A program made the translations under genes and the position numbers. The notes under the pieces were generated by a model. The model saw only the letters and a list, made by a program, of their open reading frames with translations. It was not told the DNA's origin and searched no databases. 64,000 nucleotides of DNA, from positions 1,426,001-1,490,000 of the forward strand of contig NZ_AP025487.1 of the NCBI RefSeq assembly GCF_024347475.1. Reading direction: 5' to 3'. Of this stretch, positions 40,501 to 55,500 are shown one piece after another (positions within the stretch are counted from its first letter, which is position 1; every line of letters starts with the position of its first letter). Source of the stretch: Vibrio fortis. Its GTDB lineage: Bacteria > Pseudomonadota > Gammaproteobacteria > Enterobacterales > Vibrionaceae.

Positions 40501-43500
40501 GCGAACGGTGAAGAGATCACCATCAAAGCGGGCGAGACCAGCGGCAGCGTGAGCGTTGCTGTTCAGGGCGACGATGTGTACCGAGATGGTGAGACCATCG
40601 AAAACAGCATCAAAGAGGTGAGTGAAGAAGCCGGCAACCCACAACTGGAGTCGCTGGTGAAGGCGGACAACACCGACGTGAGCGTGACGGTAGAAGACAC
40701 GATCGATACGGTGACGGCGCACCTAACGGCATCAGAGACGGTAGCGGAAGGTGGTGAAATCACCTACACGGTGACGTTGCGAGATGCAGACAACAATCCG
40801 GTAGACGCGAAAGAAGCGGTGACAGTGACGGTGACGTTGCCAGATGGCACGACGACCGATGTGGTTATCGGTGCGGACTCAAGCAGCAACAGCGTGGAGT
40901 TCACGGTCGAGAATGACATCTACGACATCGACAGCGTGAGCGGCAGCATTACGGACATCAGTGGTGGTGCGAGCTTCGAGAAACTGGAGTACAACGGCGA
41001 TGCACAAAGCACGGGCGTGACGGACACCGACAGCATCGATACGGTGACGGTTGACCTGTCAGCGGATGTGTCGAGCATCGCGGAAGGTGTGGATGGCGAT
41101 AACCAGCCGAATCAAATCACGTACACGGCGACGTTAAGTGGTGGTGAGGCGAAGAACGACATCAAGGTAACGCTGGCGAACGGTGAAGAGATCACCATCA
41201 AAGCGGGCGAGACCAGCGGCAGCGTGAGCGTTGCTGTTCAGGGCGACGATGTGTACCGAGATGGTGAGACCATCGAAAACAGCATCAAAGAGGTGAGTGA
41301 AGAAGCCGGCAACCCACAACTGGAGTCGCTGGTGAAGGCGGACAACACCGACGTGAGCGTGACGGTAGAAGACACGATCGATACGGTGACGGCGCACCTA
41401 ACGGCATCAGAGACGGTAGCGGAAGGTGGTGAAATCACCTACACGGTGACGTTGCGAGATGCAGACAACAATCCGGTAGACGCGAAAGAAGCGGTGACAG
41501 TGACGGTGACGTTGCCAGATGGCACGACGACCGATGTGGTTATCGGTGCGGACTCAAGCAGCAACAGCGTGGAGTTCACGGTCGAGAATGACATCTACGA
41601 CATCGACAGCGTGAGCGGCAGCATTACGGACATCAGTGGTGGTGCGAGCTTCGAGAAACTGGAGTACAACGGCGATGCACAAAGCACGGGCGTGACGGAC
41701 ACCGACAGCATCGATACGGTGACGGTTGACCTGTCAGCGGATGTGTCGAGCATCGCGGAAGGTGTGGATGGCGATAACCAGCCGAATCAAATCACGTACA
41801 CGGCGACGTTAAGTGGTGGTGAGGCGAAGAACGACATCAAGGTAACGCTGGCGAACGGTGAAGAGATCACCATCAAAGCGGGCGAGACCAGCGGCAGCGT
41901 GAGCGTTGCTGTTCAGGGCGACGATGTGTACCGAGATGGTGAGACCATCGAAAACAGCATCAAAGAGGTGAGTGAAGAAGCCGGCAACCCACAACTGGAG
42001 TCGCTGGTGAAGGCGGACAACACCGACGTGAGCGTGACGGTAGAAGACACGATCGATACGGTGACGGCGCACCTAACGGCATCAGAGACGGTAGCGGAAG
42101 GTGGTGAAATCACCTACACGGTGACGTTGCGAGATGCAGACAACAATCCGGTAGACGCGAAAGAAGCGGTGACAGTGACGGTGACGTTGCCAGATGGCAC
42201 GACGACCGATGTGGTTATCGGTGCGGACTCAAGCAGCAACAGCGTGGAGTTCACGGTCGAGAATGACATCTACGACATCGACAGCGTGAGCGGCAGCATT
42301 ACGGACATCAGTGGTGGTGCGAGCTTCGAGAAACTGGAGTACAACGGCGATGCACAAAGCACGGGCGTGACGGACACCGACAGCATCGATACGGTGACGG
42401 TTGACCTGTCAGCGGATGTGTCGAGCATCGCGGAAGGTGTGGATGGCGATAACCAGCCGAATCAAATCACGTACACGGCGACGTTAAGTGGTGGTGAGGC
42501 GAAGAACGACATCAAGGTAACGCTGGCGAACGGTGAAGAGATCACCATCAAAGCGGGCGAGACCAGCGGCAGCGTGAGCGTTGCTGTTCAGGGCGACGAT
42601 GTGTACCGAGATGGTGAGACCATCGAAAACAGCATCAAAGAGGTGAGTGAAGAAGCCGGCAACCCACAACTGGAGTCGCTGGTGAAGGCGGACAACACCG
42701 ACGTGAGCGTGACGGTAGAAGACACGATCGATACGGTGACGGCGCACCTAACGGCATCAGAGACGGTAGCGGAAGGTGGTGAAATCACCTACACGGTGAC
42801 GTTGCGAGATGCAGACAACAATCCGGTAGACGCGAAAGAAGCGGTGACAGTGACGGTGACGTTGCCAGATGGCACGACGACCGATGTGGTTATCGGTGCG
42901 GACTCAAGCAGCAACAGCGTGGAGTTCACGGTCGAGAATGACATCTACGACATCGACAGCGTGAGCGGCAGCATTACGGACATCAGTGGTGGTGCGAGCT
43001 TCGAGAAACTGGAGTACAACGGCGATGCACAAAGCACGGGCGTGACGGACACCGACAGCATCGATACGGTGACGGTTGACCTGTCAGCGGATGTGTCGAG
43101 CATCGCGGAAGGTGTGGATGGCGATAACCAGCCGAATCAAATCACGTACACGGCGACGTTAAGTGGTGGTGAGGCGAAGAACGACATCAAGGTAACGCTG
43201 GCGAACGGTGAAGAGATCACCATCAAAGCGGGCGAGACCAGCGGCAGCGTGAGCGTTGCTGTTCAGGGCGACGATGTGTACCGAGATGGTGAGACCATCG
43301 AAAACAGCATCAAAGAGGTGAGTGAAGAAGCCGGCAACCCACAACTGGAGTCGCTGGTGAAGGCGGACAACACCGACGTGAGCGTGACGGTAGAAGACAC
43401 GATCGATACGGTGACGGCGCACCTAACGGCATCAGAGACGGTAGCGGAAGGTGGTGAAATCACCTACACGGTGACGTTGCGAGATGCAGACAACAATCCG

Positions 43501-46500
43501 GTAGACGCGAAAGAAGCGGTGACAGTGACGGTGACGTTGCCAGATGGCACGACGACCGATGTGGTTATCGGTGCGGACTCAAGCAGCAACAGCGTGGAGT
43601 TCACGGTCGAGAATGACATCTACGACATCGACAGCGTGAGCGGCAGCATTACGGACATCAGTGGTGGTGCGAGCTTCGAGAAACTGGAGTACAACGGCGA
43701 TGCACAAAGCACGGGCGTGACGGACACCGACAGCATCGATACGGTGACGGTTGACCTGTCAGCGGATGTGTCGAGCATCGCGGAAGGTGTGGATGGCGAT
43801 AACCAGCCGAATCAAATCACGTACACGGCGACGTTAAGTGGTGGTGAGGCGAAGAACGACATCAAGGTAACGCTGGCGAACGGTGAAGAGATCACCATCA
43901 AAGCGGGCGAGACCAGCGGCAGCGTGAGCGTTGCTGTTCAGGGCGACGATGTGTACCGAGATGGTGAGACCATCGAAAACAGCATCAAAGAGGTGAGTGA
44001 AGAAGCCGGCAACCCACAACTGGAGTCGCTGGTGAAGGCGGACAACACCGACGTGAGCGTGACGGTAGAAGACACGATCGATACGGTGACGGCGCACCTA
44101 ACGGCATCAGAGACGGTAGCGGAAGGTGGTGAAATCACCTACACGGTGACGTTGCGAGATGCAGACAACAATCCGGTAGACGCGAAAGAAGCGGTGACAG
44201 TGACGGTGACGTTGCCAGATGGCACGACGACCGATGTGGTTATCGGTGCGGACTCAAGCAGCAACAGCGTGGAGTTCACGGTCGAGAATGACATCTACGA
44301 CATCGACAGCGTGAGCGGCAGCATTACGGACATCAGTGGTGGTGCGAGCTTCGAGAAACTGGAGTACAACGGCGATGCACAAAGCACGGGCGTGACGGAC
44401 ACCGACAGCATCGATACGGTGACGGTTGACCTGTCAGCGGATGTGTCGAGCATCGCGGAAGGTGTGGATGGCGATAACCAGCCGAATCAAATCACGTACA
44501 CGGCGACGTTAAGTGGTGGTGAGGCGAAGAACGACATCAAGGTAACGCTGGCGAACGGTGAAGAGATCACCATCAAAGCGGGCGAGACCAGCGGCAGCGT
44601 GAGCGTTGCTGTTCAGGGCGACGATGTGTACCGAGATGGTGAGACCATCGAAAACAGCATCAAAGAGGTGAGTGAAGAAGCCGGCAACCCACAACTGGAG
44701 TCGCTGGTGAAGGCGGACAACACCGACGTGAGCGTGACGGTAGAAGACACGATCGATACGGTGACGGCGCACCTAACGGCATCAGAGACGGTAGCGGAAG
44801 GTGGTGAAATCACCTACACGGTGACGTTGCGAGATGCAGACAACAATCCGGTAGACGCGAAAGAAGCGGTGACAGTGACGGTGACGTTGCCAGATGGCAC
44901 GACGACCGATGTGGTTATCGGTGCGGACTCAAGCAGCAACAGCGTGGAGTTCACGGTCGAGAATGACATCTACGACATCGACAGCGTGAGCGGCAGCATT
45001 ACGGACATCAGTGGTGGTGCGAGCTTCGAGAAACTGGAGTACAACGGCGATGCACAAAGCACGGGCGTGACGGACACCGACAGCATCGATACGGTGACGG
45101 TTGACCTGTCAGCGGATGTGTCGAGCATCGCGGAAGGTGTGGATGGCGATAACCAGCCGAATCAAATCACGTACACGGCGACGTTAAGTGGTGGTGAGGC
45201 GAAGAACGACATCAAGGTAACGCTGGCGAACGGTGAAGAGATCACCATCAAAGCGGGCGAGACCAGCGGCAGCGTGAGCGTTGCTGTTCAGGGCGACGAT
45301 GTGTACCGAGATGGTGAGACCATCGAAAACAGCATCAAAGAGGTGAGTGAAGAAGCCGGCAACCCACAACTGGAGTCGCTGGTGAAGGCGGACAACACCG
45401 ACGTGAGCGTGACGGTAGAAGACACGATCGATACGGTGACGGCGCACCTAACGGCATCAGAGACGGTAGCGGAAGGTGGTGAAATCACCTACACGGTGAC
45501 GTTGCGAGATGCAGACAACAATCCGGTAGACGCGAAAGAAGCGGTGACAGTGACGGTGACGTTGCCAGATGGCACGACGACCGATGTGGTTATCGGTGCG
45601 GACTCAAGCAGCAACAGCGTGGAGTTCACGGTCGAGAATGACATCTACGACATCGACAGCGTGAGCGGCAGCATTACGGACATCAGTGGTGGTGCGAGCT
45701 TCGAGAAACTGGAGTACAACGGCGATGCACAAAGCACGGGCGTGACGGACACCGACAGCATCGATACGGTGACGGTTGACCTGTCAGCGGATGTGTCGAG
45801 CATCGCGGAAGGTGTGGATGGCGATAACCAGCCGAATCAAATCACGTACACGGCGACGTTAAGTGGTGGTGAGGCGAAGAACGACATCAAGGTAACGCTG
45901 GCGAACGGTGAAGAGATCACCATCAAAGCGGGCGAGACCAGCGGCAGCGTGAGCGTTGCTGTTCAGGGCGACGATGTGTACCGAGATGGTGAGACCATCG
46001 AAAACAGCATCAAAGAGGTGAGTGAAGAAGCCGGCAACCCACAACTGGAGTCGCTGGTGAAGGCGGACAACACCGACGTGAGCGTGACGGTAGAAGACAC
46101 GATCGATACGGTGACGGCGCACCTAACGGCATCAGAGACGGTAGCGGAAGGTGGTGAAATCACCTACACGGTGACGTTGCGAGATGCAGACAACAATCCG
46201 GTAGACGCGAAAGAAGCGGTGACAGTGACGGTGACGTTGCCAGATGGCACGACGACCGATGTGGTTATCGGTGCGGACTCAAGCAGCAACAGCGTGGAGT
46301 TCACGGTCGAGAATGACATCTACGACATCGACAGCGTGAGCGGCAGCATTACGGACATCAGTGGTGGTGCGAGCTTCGAGAAACTGGAGTACAACGGCGA
46401 TGCACAAAGCACGGGCGTGACGGACACCGACAGCATCGATACGGTGACGGTTGACCTGTCAGCGGATGTGTCGAGCATCGCGGAAGGTGTGGATGGCGAT

Positions 46501-49500
46501 AACCAGCCGAATCAAATCACGTACACGGCGACGTTAAGTGGTGGTGAGGCGAAGAACGACATCAAGGTAACGCTGGCGAACGGTGAAGAGATCACCATCA
46601 AAGCGGGCGAGACCAGCGGCAGCGTGAGCGTTGCTGTTCAGGGCGACGATGTGTACCGAGATGGTGAGACCATCGAAAACAGCATCAAAGAGGTGAGTGA
46701 AGAAGCCGGCAACCCACAACTGGAGTCGCTGGTGAAGGCGGACAACACCGACGTGAGCGTGACGGTAGAAGACACGATCGATACGGTGACGGCGCACCTA
46801 ACGGCATCAGAGACGGTAGCGGAAGGTGGTGAAATCACCTACACGGTGACGTTGCGAGATGCAGACAACAATCCGGTAGACGCGAAAGAAGCGGTGACAG
46901 TGACGGTGACGTTGCCAGATGGCACGACGACCGATGTGGTTATCGGTGCGGACTCAAGCAGCAACAGCGTGGAGTTCACGGTCGAGAATGACATCTACGA
47001 CATCGACAGCGTGAGCGGCAGCATTACGGACATCAGTGGTGGTGCGAGCTTCGAGAAACTGGAGTACAACGGCGATGCACAAAGCACGGGCGTGACGGAC
47101 ACCGACAGCATCGATACGGTGACGGTTGACCTGTCAGCGGATGTGTCGAGCATCGCGGAAGGTGTGGATGGCGATAACCAGCCGAATCAAATCACGTACA
47201 CGGCGACGTTAAGTGGTGGTGAGGCGAAGAACGACATCAAGGTAACGCTGGCGAACGGTGAAGAGATCACCATCAAAGCGGGCGAGACCAGCGGCAGCGT
47301 GAGCGTTGCTGTTCAGGGCGACGATGTGTACCGAGATGGTGAGACCATCGAAAACAGCATCAAAGAGGTGAGTGAAGAAGCCGGCAACCCACAACTGGAG
47401 TCGCTGGTGAAGGCGGACAACACCGACGTGAGCGTGACGGTAGAAGACACGATCGATACGGTGACGGCGCACCTAACGGCATCAGAGACGGTAGCGGAAG
47501 GTGGTGAAATCACCTACACGGTGACGTTGCGAGATGCAGACAACAATCCGGTAGACGCGAAAGAAGCGGTGACAGTGACGGTGACGTTGCCAGATGGCAC
47601 GACGACCGATGTGGTTATCGGTGCGGACTCAAGCAGCAACAGCGTGGAGTTCACGGTCGAGAATGACATCTACGACATCGACAGCGTGAGCGGCAGCATT
47701 ACGGACATCAGTGGTGGTGCGAGCTTCGAGAAACTGGAGTACAACGGCGATGCACAAAGCACGGGCGTGACGGACACCGACAGCATCGATACGGTGACGG
47801 TTGACCTGTCAGCGGATGTGTCGAGCATCGCGGAAGGTGTGGATGGCGATAACCAGCCGAATCAAATCACGTACACGGCGACGTTAAGTGGTGGTGAGGC
47901 GAAGAACGACATCAAGGTAACGCTGGCGAACGGTGAAGAGATCACCATCAAAGCGGGCGAGACCAGCGGCAGCGTGAGCGTTGCTGTTCAGGGCGACGAT
48001 GTGTACCGAGATGGTGAGACCATCGAAAACAGCATCAAAGAGGTGAGTGAAGAAGCCGGCAACCCACAACTGGAGTCGCTGGTGAAGGCGGACAACACCG
48101 ACGTGAGCGTGACGGTAGAAGACACGATCGATACGGTGACGGCGCACCTAACGGCATCAGAGACGGTAGCGGAAGGTGGTGAAATCACCTACACGGTGAC
48201 GTTGCGAGATGCAGACAACAATCCGGTAGACGCGAAAGAAGCGGTGACAGTGACGGTGACGTTGCCAGATGGCACGACGACCGATGTGGTTATCGGTGCG
48301 GACTCAAGCAGCAACAGCGTGGAGTTCACGGTCGAGAATGACATCTACGACATCGACAGCGTGAGCGGCAGCATTACGGACATCAGTGGTGGTGCGAGCT
48401 TCGAGAAACTGGAGTACAACGGCGATGCACAAAGCACGGGCGTGACGGACACCGACAGCATCGATACGGTGACGGTTGACCTGTCAGCGGATGTGTCGAG
48501 CATCGCGGAAGGTGTGGATGGCGATAACCAGCCGAATCAAATCACGTACACGGCGACGTTAAGTGGTGGTGAGGCGAAGAACGACATCAAGGTAACGCTG
48601 GCGAACGGTGAAGAGATCACCATCAAAGCGGGCGAGACCAGCGGCAGCGTGAGCGTTGCTGTTCAGGGCGACGATGTGTACCGAGATGGTGAGACCATCG
48701 AAAACAGCATCAAAGAGGTGAGTGAAGAAGCCGGCAACCCACAACTGGAGTCGCTGGTGAAGGCGGACAACACCGACGTGAGCGTGACGGTAGAAGACAC
48801 GATCGATACGGTGACGGCGCACCTAACGGCATCAGAGACGGTAGCGGAAGGTGGTGAAATCACCTACACGGTGACGTTGCGAGATGCAGACAACAATCCG
48901 GTAGACGCGAAAGAAGCGGTGACAGTGACGGTGACGTTGCCAGATGGCACGACGACCGATGTGGTTATCGGTGCGGACTCAAGCAGCAACAGCGTGGAGT
49001 TCACGGTCGAGAATGACATCTACGACATCGACAGCGTGAGCGGCAGCATTACGGACATCAGTGGTGGTGCGAGCTTCGAGAAACTGGAGTACAACGGCGA
49101 TGCACAAAGCACGGGCGTGACGGACACCGACAGCATCGATACGGTGACGGTTGACCTGTCAGCGGATGTGTCGAGCATCGCGGAAGGTGTGGATGGCGAT
49201 AACCAGCCGAATCAAATCACGTACACGGCGACGTTAAGTGGTGGTGAGGCGAAGAACGACATCAAGGTAACGCTGGCGAACGGTGAAGAGATCACCATCA
49301 AAGCGGGCGAGACCAGCGGCAGCGTGAGCGTTGCTGTTCAGGGCGACGATGTGTACCGAGATGGTGAGACCATCGAAAACAGCATCAAAGAGGTGAGTGA
49401 AGAAGCCGGCAACCCACAACTGGAGTCGCTGGTGAAGGCGGACAACACCGACGTGAGCGTGACGGTAGAAGACACGATCGATACGGTGACGGCGCACCTA

Positions 49501-52500
49501 ACGGCATCAGAGACGGTAGCGGAAGGTGGTGAAATCACCTACACGGTGACGTTGCGAGATGCAGACAACAATCCGGTAGACGCGAAAGAAGCGGTGACAG
49601 TGACGGTGACGTTGCCAGATGGCACGACGACCGATGTGGTTATCGGTGCGGACTCAAGCAGCAACAGCGTGGAGTTCACGGTCGAGAATGACATCTACGA
49701 CATCGACAGCGTGAGCGGCAGCATTACGGACATCAGTGGTGGTGCGAGCTTCGAGAAACTGGAGTACAACGGCGATGCACAAAGCACGGGCGTGACGGAC
49801 ACCGACAGCATCGATACGGTGACGGTTGACCTGTCAGCGGATGTGTCGAGCATCGCGGAAGGTGTGGATGGCGATAACCAGCCGAATCAAATCACGTACA
49901 CGGCGACGTTAAGTGGTGGTGAGGCGAAGAACGACATCAAGGTAACGCTGGCGAACGGTGAAGAGATCACCATCAAAGCGGGCGAGACCAGCGGCAGCGT
50001 GAGCGTTGCTGTTCAGGGCGACGATGTGTACCGAGATGGTGAGACCATCGAAAACAGCATCAAAGAGGTGAGTGAAGAAGCCGGCAACCCACAACTGGAG
50101 TCGCTGGTGAAGGCGGACAACACCGACGTGAGCGTGACGGTAGAAGACACGATCGATACGGTGACGGCGCACCTAACGGCATCAGAGACGGTAGCGGAAG
50201 GTGGTGAAATCACCTACACGGTGACGTTGCGAGATGCAGACAACAATCCGGTAGACGCGAAAGAAGCGGTGACAGTGACGGTGACGTTGCCAGATGGCAC
50301 GACGACCGATGTGGTTATCGGTGCGGACTCAAGCAGCAACAGCGTGGAGTTCACGGTCGAGAATGACATCTACGACATCGACAGCGTGAGCGGCAGCATT
50401 ACGGACATCAGTGGTGGTGCGAGCTTCGAGAAACTGGAGTACAACGGCGATGCACAAAGCACGGGCGTGACGGACACCGACAGCATCGATACGGTGACGG
50501 TTGACCTGTCAGCGGATGTGTCGAGCATCGCGGAAGGTGTGGATGGCGATAACCAGCCGAATCAAATCACGTACACGGCGACGTTAAGTGGTGGTGAGGC
50601 GAAGAACGACATCAAGGTAACGCTGGCGAACGGTGAAGAGATCACCATCAAAGCGGGCGAGACCAGCGGCAGCGTGAGCGTTGCTGTTCAGGGCGACGAT
50701 GTGTACCGAGATGGTGAGACCATCGAAAACAGCATCAAAGAGGTGAGTGAAGAAGCCGGCAACCCACAACTGGAGTCGCTGGTGAAGGCGGACAACACCG
50801 ACGTGAGCGTGACGGTAGAAGACACGATCGATACGGTGACGGCGCACCTAACGGCATCAGAGACGGTAGCGGAAGGTGGTGAAATCACCTACACGGTGAC
50901 GTTGCGAGATGCAGACAACAATCCGGTAGACGCGAAAGAAGCGGTGACAGTGACGGTGACGTTGCCAGATGGCACGACGACCGATGTGGTTATCGGTGCG
51001 GACTCAAGCAGCAACAGCGTGGAGTTCACGGTCGAGAATGACATCTACGACATCGACAGCGTGAGCGGCAGCATTACGGACATCAGTGGTGGTGCGAGCT
51101 TCGAGAAACTGGAGTACAACGGCGATGCACAAAGCACGGGCGTGACGGACACCGACAGCATCGATACGGTGACGGTTGACCTGTCAGCGGATGTGTCGAG
51201 CATCGCGGAAGGTGTGGATGGCGATAACCAGCCGAATCAAATCACGTACACGGCGACGTTAAGTGGTGGTGAGGCGAAGAACGACATCAAGGTAACGCTG
51301 GCGAACGGTGAAGAGATCACCATCAAAGCGGGCGAGACCAGCGGCAGCGTGAGCGTTGCTGTTCAGGGCGACGATGTGTACCGAGATGGTGAGACCATCG
51401 AAAACAGCATCAAAGAGGTGAGTGAAGAAGCCGGCAACCCACAACTGGAGTCGCTGGTGAAGGCGGACAACACCGACGTGAGCGTGACGGTAGAAGACAC
51501 GATCGATACGGTGACGGCGCACCTAACGGCATCAGAGACGGTAGCGGAAGGTGGTGAAATCACCTACACGGTGACGTTGCGAGATGCAGACAACAATCCG
51601 GTAGACGCGAAAGAAGCGGTGACAGTGACGGTGACGTTGCCAGATGGCACGACGACCGATGTGGTTATCGGTGCGGACTCAAGCAGCAACAGCGTGGAGT
51701 TCACGGTCGAGAATGACATCTACGACATCGACAGCGTGAGCGGCAGCATTACGGACATCAGTGGTGGTGCGAGCTTCGAGAAACTGGAGTACAACGGCGA
51801 TGCACAAAGCACGGGCGTGACGGACACCGACAGCATCGATACGGTGACGGTTGACCTGTCAGCGGATGTGTCGAGCATCGCGGAAGGTGTGGATGGCGAT
51901 AACCAGCCGAATCAAATCACGTACACGGCGACGTTAAGTGGTGGTGAGGCGAAGAACGACATCAAGGTAACGCTGGCGAACGGTGAAGAGATCACCATCA
52001 AAGCGGGCGAGACCAGCGGCAGCGTGAGCGTTGCTGTTCAGGGCGACGATGTGTACCGAGATGGTGAGACCATCGAAAACAGCATCAAAGAGGTGAGTGA
52101 AGAAGCCGGCAACCCACAACTGGAGTCGCTGGTGAAGGCGGACAACACCGACGTGAGCGTGACGGTAGAAGACACGATCGATACGGTGACGGCGCACCTA
52201 ACGGCATCAGAGACGGTAGCGGAAGGTGGTGAAATCACCTACACGGTGACGTTGCGAGATGCAGACAACAATCCGGTAGACGCGAAAGAAGCGGTGACAG
52301 TGACGGTGACGTTGCCAGATGGCACGACGACCGATGTGGTTATCGGTGCGGACTCAAGCAGCAACAGCGTGGAGTTCACGGTCGAGAATGACATCTACGA
52401 CATCGACAGCGTGAGCGGCAGCATTACGGACATCAGTGGTGGTGCGAGCTTCGAGAAACTGGAGTACAACGGCGATGCACAAAGCACGGGCGTGACGGAC

Positions 52501-55500
52501 ACCGACAGCATCGATACGGTGACGGTTGACCTGTCAGCGGATGTGTCGAGCATCGCGGAAGGTGTGGATGGCGATAACCAGCCGAATCAAATCACGTACA
52601 CGGCGACGTTAAGTGGTGGTGAGGCGAAGAACGACATCAAGGTAACGCTGGCGAACGGTGAAGAGATCACCATCAAAGCGGGCGAGACCAGCGGCAGCGT
52701 GAGCGTTGCTGTTCAGGGCGACGATGTGTACCGAGATGGTGAGACCATCGAAAACAGCATCAAAGAGGTGAGTGAAGAAGCCGGCAACCCACAACTGGAG
52801 TCGCTGGTGAAGGCGGACAACACCGACGTGAGCGTGACGGTAGAAGACACGATCGATACGGTGACGGCGCACCTAACGGCATCAGAGACGGTAGCGGAAG
52901 GTGGTGAAATCACCTACACGGTGACGTTGCGAGATGCAGACAACAATCCGGTAGACGCGAAAGAAGCGGTGACAGTGACGGTGACGTTGCCAGATGGCAC
53001 GACGACCGATGTGGTTATCGGTGCGGACTCAAGCAGCAACAGCGTGGAGTTCACGGTCGAGAATGACATCTACGACATCGACAGCGTGAGCGGCAGCATT
53101 ACGGACATCAGTGGTGGTGCGAGCTTCGAGAAACTGGAGTACAACGGCGATGCACAAAGCACGGGCGTGACGGACACCGACAGCATCGATACGGTGACGG
53201 TTGACCTGTCAGCGGATGTGTCGAGCATCGCGGAAGGTGTGGATGGCGATAACCAGCCGAATCAAATCACGTACACGGCGACGTTAAGTGGTGGTGAGGC
53301 GAAGAACGACATCAAGGTAACGCTGGCGAACGGTGAAGAGATCACCATCAAAGCGGGCGAGACCAGCGGCAGCGTGAGCGTTGCTGTTCAGGGCGACGAT
53401 GTGTACCGAGATGGTGAGACCATCGAAAACAGCATCAAAGAGGTGAGTGAAGAAGCCGGCAACCCACAACTGGAGTCGCTGGTGAAGGCGGACAACACCG
53501 ACGTGAGCGTGACGGTAGAAGACACGATCGATACGGTGACGGCGCACCTAACGGCATCAGAGACGGTAGCGGAAGGTGGTGAAATCACCTACACGGTGAC
53601 GTTGCGAGATGCAGACAACAATCCGGTAGACGCGAAAGAAGCGGTGACAGTGACGGTGACGTTGCCAGATGGCACGACGACCGATGTGGTTATCGGTGCG
53701 GACTCAAGCAGCAACAGCGTGGAGTTCACGGTCGAGAATGACATCTACGACATCGACAGCGTGAGCGGCAGCATTACGGACATCAGTGGTGGTGCGAGCT
53801 TCGAGAAACTGGAGTACAACGGCGATGCACAAAGCACGGGCGTGACGGACACCGACAGCATCGATACGGTGACGGTTGACCTGTCAGCGGATGTGTCGAG
53901 CATCGCGGAAGGTGTGGATGGCGATAACCAGCCGAATCAAATCACGTACACGGCGACGTTAAGTGGTGGTGAGGCGAAGAACGACATCAAGGTAACGCTG
54001 GCGAACGGTGAAGAGATCACCATCAAAGCGGGCGAGACCAGCGGCAGCGTGAGCGTTGCTGTTCAGGGCGACGATGTGTACCGAGATGGTGAGACCATCG
54101 AAAACAGCATCAAAGAGGTGAGTGAAGAAGCCGGCAACCCACAACTGGAGTCGCTGGTGAAGGCGGACAACACCGACGTGAGCGTGACGGTAGAAGACAC
54201 GATCGATACGGTGACGGCGCACCTAACGGCATCAGAGACGGTAGCGGAAGGTGGTGAAATCACCTACACGGTGACGTTGCGAGATGCAGACAACAATCCG
54301 GTAGACGCGAAAGAAGCGGTGACAGTGACGGTGACGTTGCCAGATGGCACGACGACCGATGTGGTTATCGGTGCGGACTCAAGCAGCAACAGCGTGGAGT
54401 TCACGGTCGAGAATGACATCTACGACATCGACAGCGTGAGCGGCAGCATTACGGACATCAGTGGTGGTGCGAGCTTCGAGAAACTGGAGTACAACGGCGA
54501 TGCACAAAGCACGGGCGTGACGGACACCGACAGCATCGATACGGTGACGGTTGACCTGTCAGCGGATGTGTCGAGCATCGCGGAAGGTGTGGATGGCGAT
54601 AACCAGCCGAATCAAATCACGTACACGGCGACGTTAAGTGGTGGTGAGGCGAAGAACGACATCAAGGTAACGCTGGCGAACGGTGAAGAGATCACCATCA
54701 AAGCGGGCGAGACCAGCGGCAGCGTGAGCGTTGCTGTTCAGGGCGACGATGTGTACCGAGATGGTGAGACCATCGAAAACAGCATCAAAGAGGTGAGTGA
54801 AGAAGCCGGCAACCCACAACTGGAGTCGCTGGTGAAGGCGGACAACACCGACGTGAGCGTGACGGTAGAAGACACGATCGATACGGTGACGGCGCACCTA
54901 ACGGCATCAGAGACGGTAGCGGAAGGTGGTGAAATCACCTACACGGTGACGTTGCGAGATGCAGACAACAATCCGGTAGACGCGAAAGAAGCGGTGACAG
55001 TGACGGTGACGTTGCCAGATGGCACGACGACCGATGTGGTTATCGGTGCGGACTCAAGCAGCAACAGCGTGGAGTTCACGGTCGAGAATGACATCTACGA
55101 CATCGACAGCGTGAGCGGCAGCATTACGGACATCAGTGGTGGTGCGAGCTTCGAGAAACTGGAGTACAACGGCGATGCACAAAGCACGGGCGTGACGGAC
55201 ACCGACAGCATCGATACGGTGACGGTTGACCTGTCAGCGGATGTGTCGAGCATCGCGGAAGGTGTGGATGGCGATAACCAGCCGAATCAAATCACGTACA
55301 CGGCGACGTTAAGTGGTGGTGAGGCGAAGAACGACATCAAGGTAACGCTGGCGAACGGTGAAGAGATCACCATCAAAGCGGGCGAGACCAGCGGCAGCGT
55401 GAGCGTTGCTGTTCAGGGCGACGATGTGTACCGAGATGGTGAGACCATCGAAAACAGCATCAAAGAGGTGAGTGAAGAAGCCGGCAACCCACAACTGGAG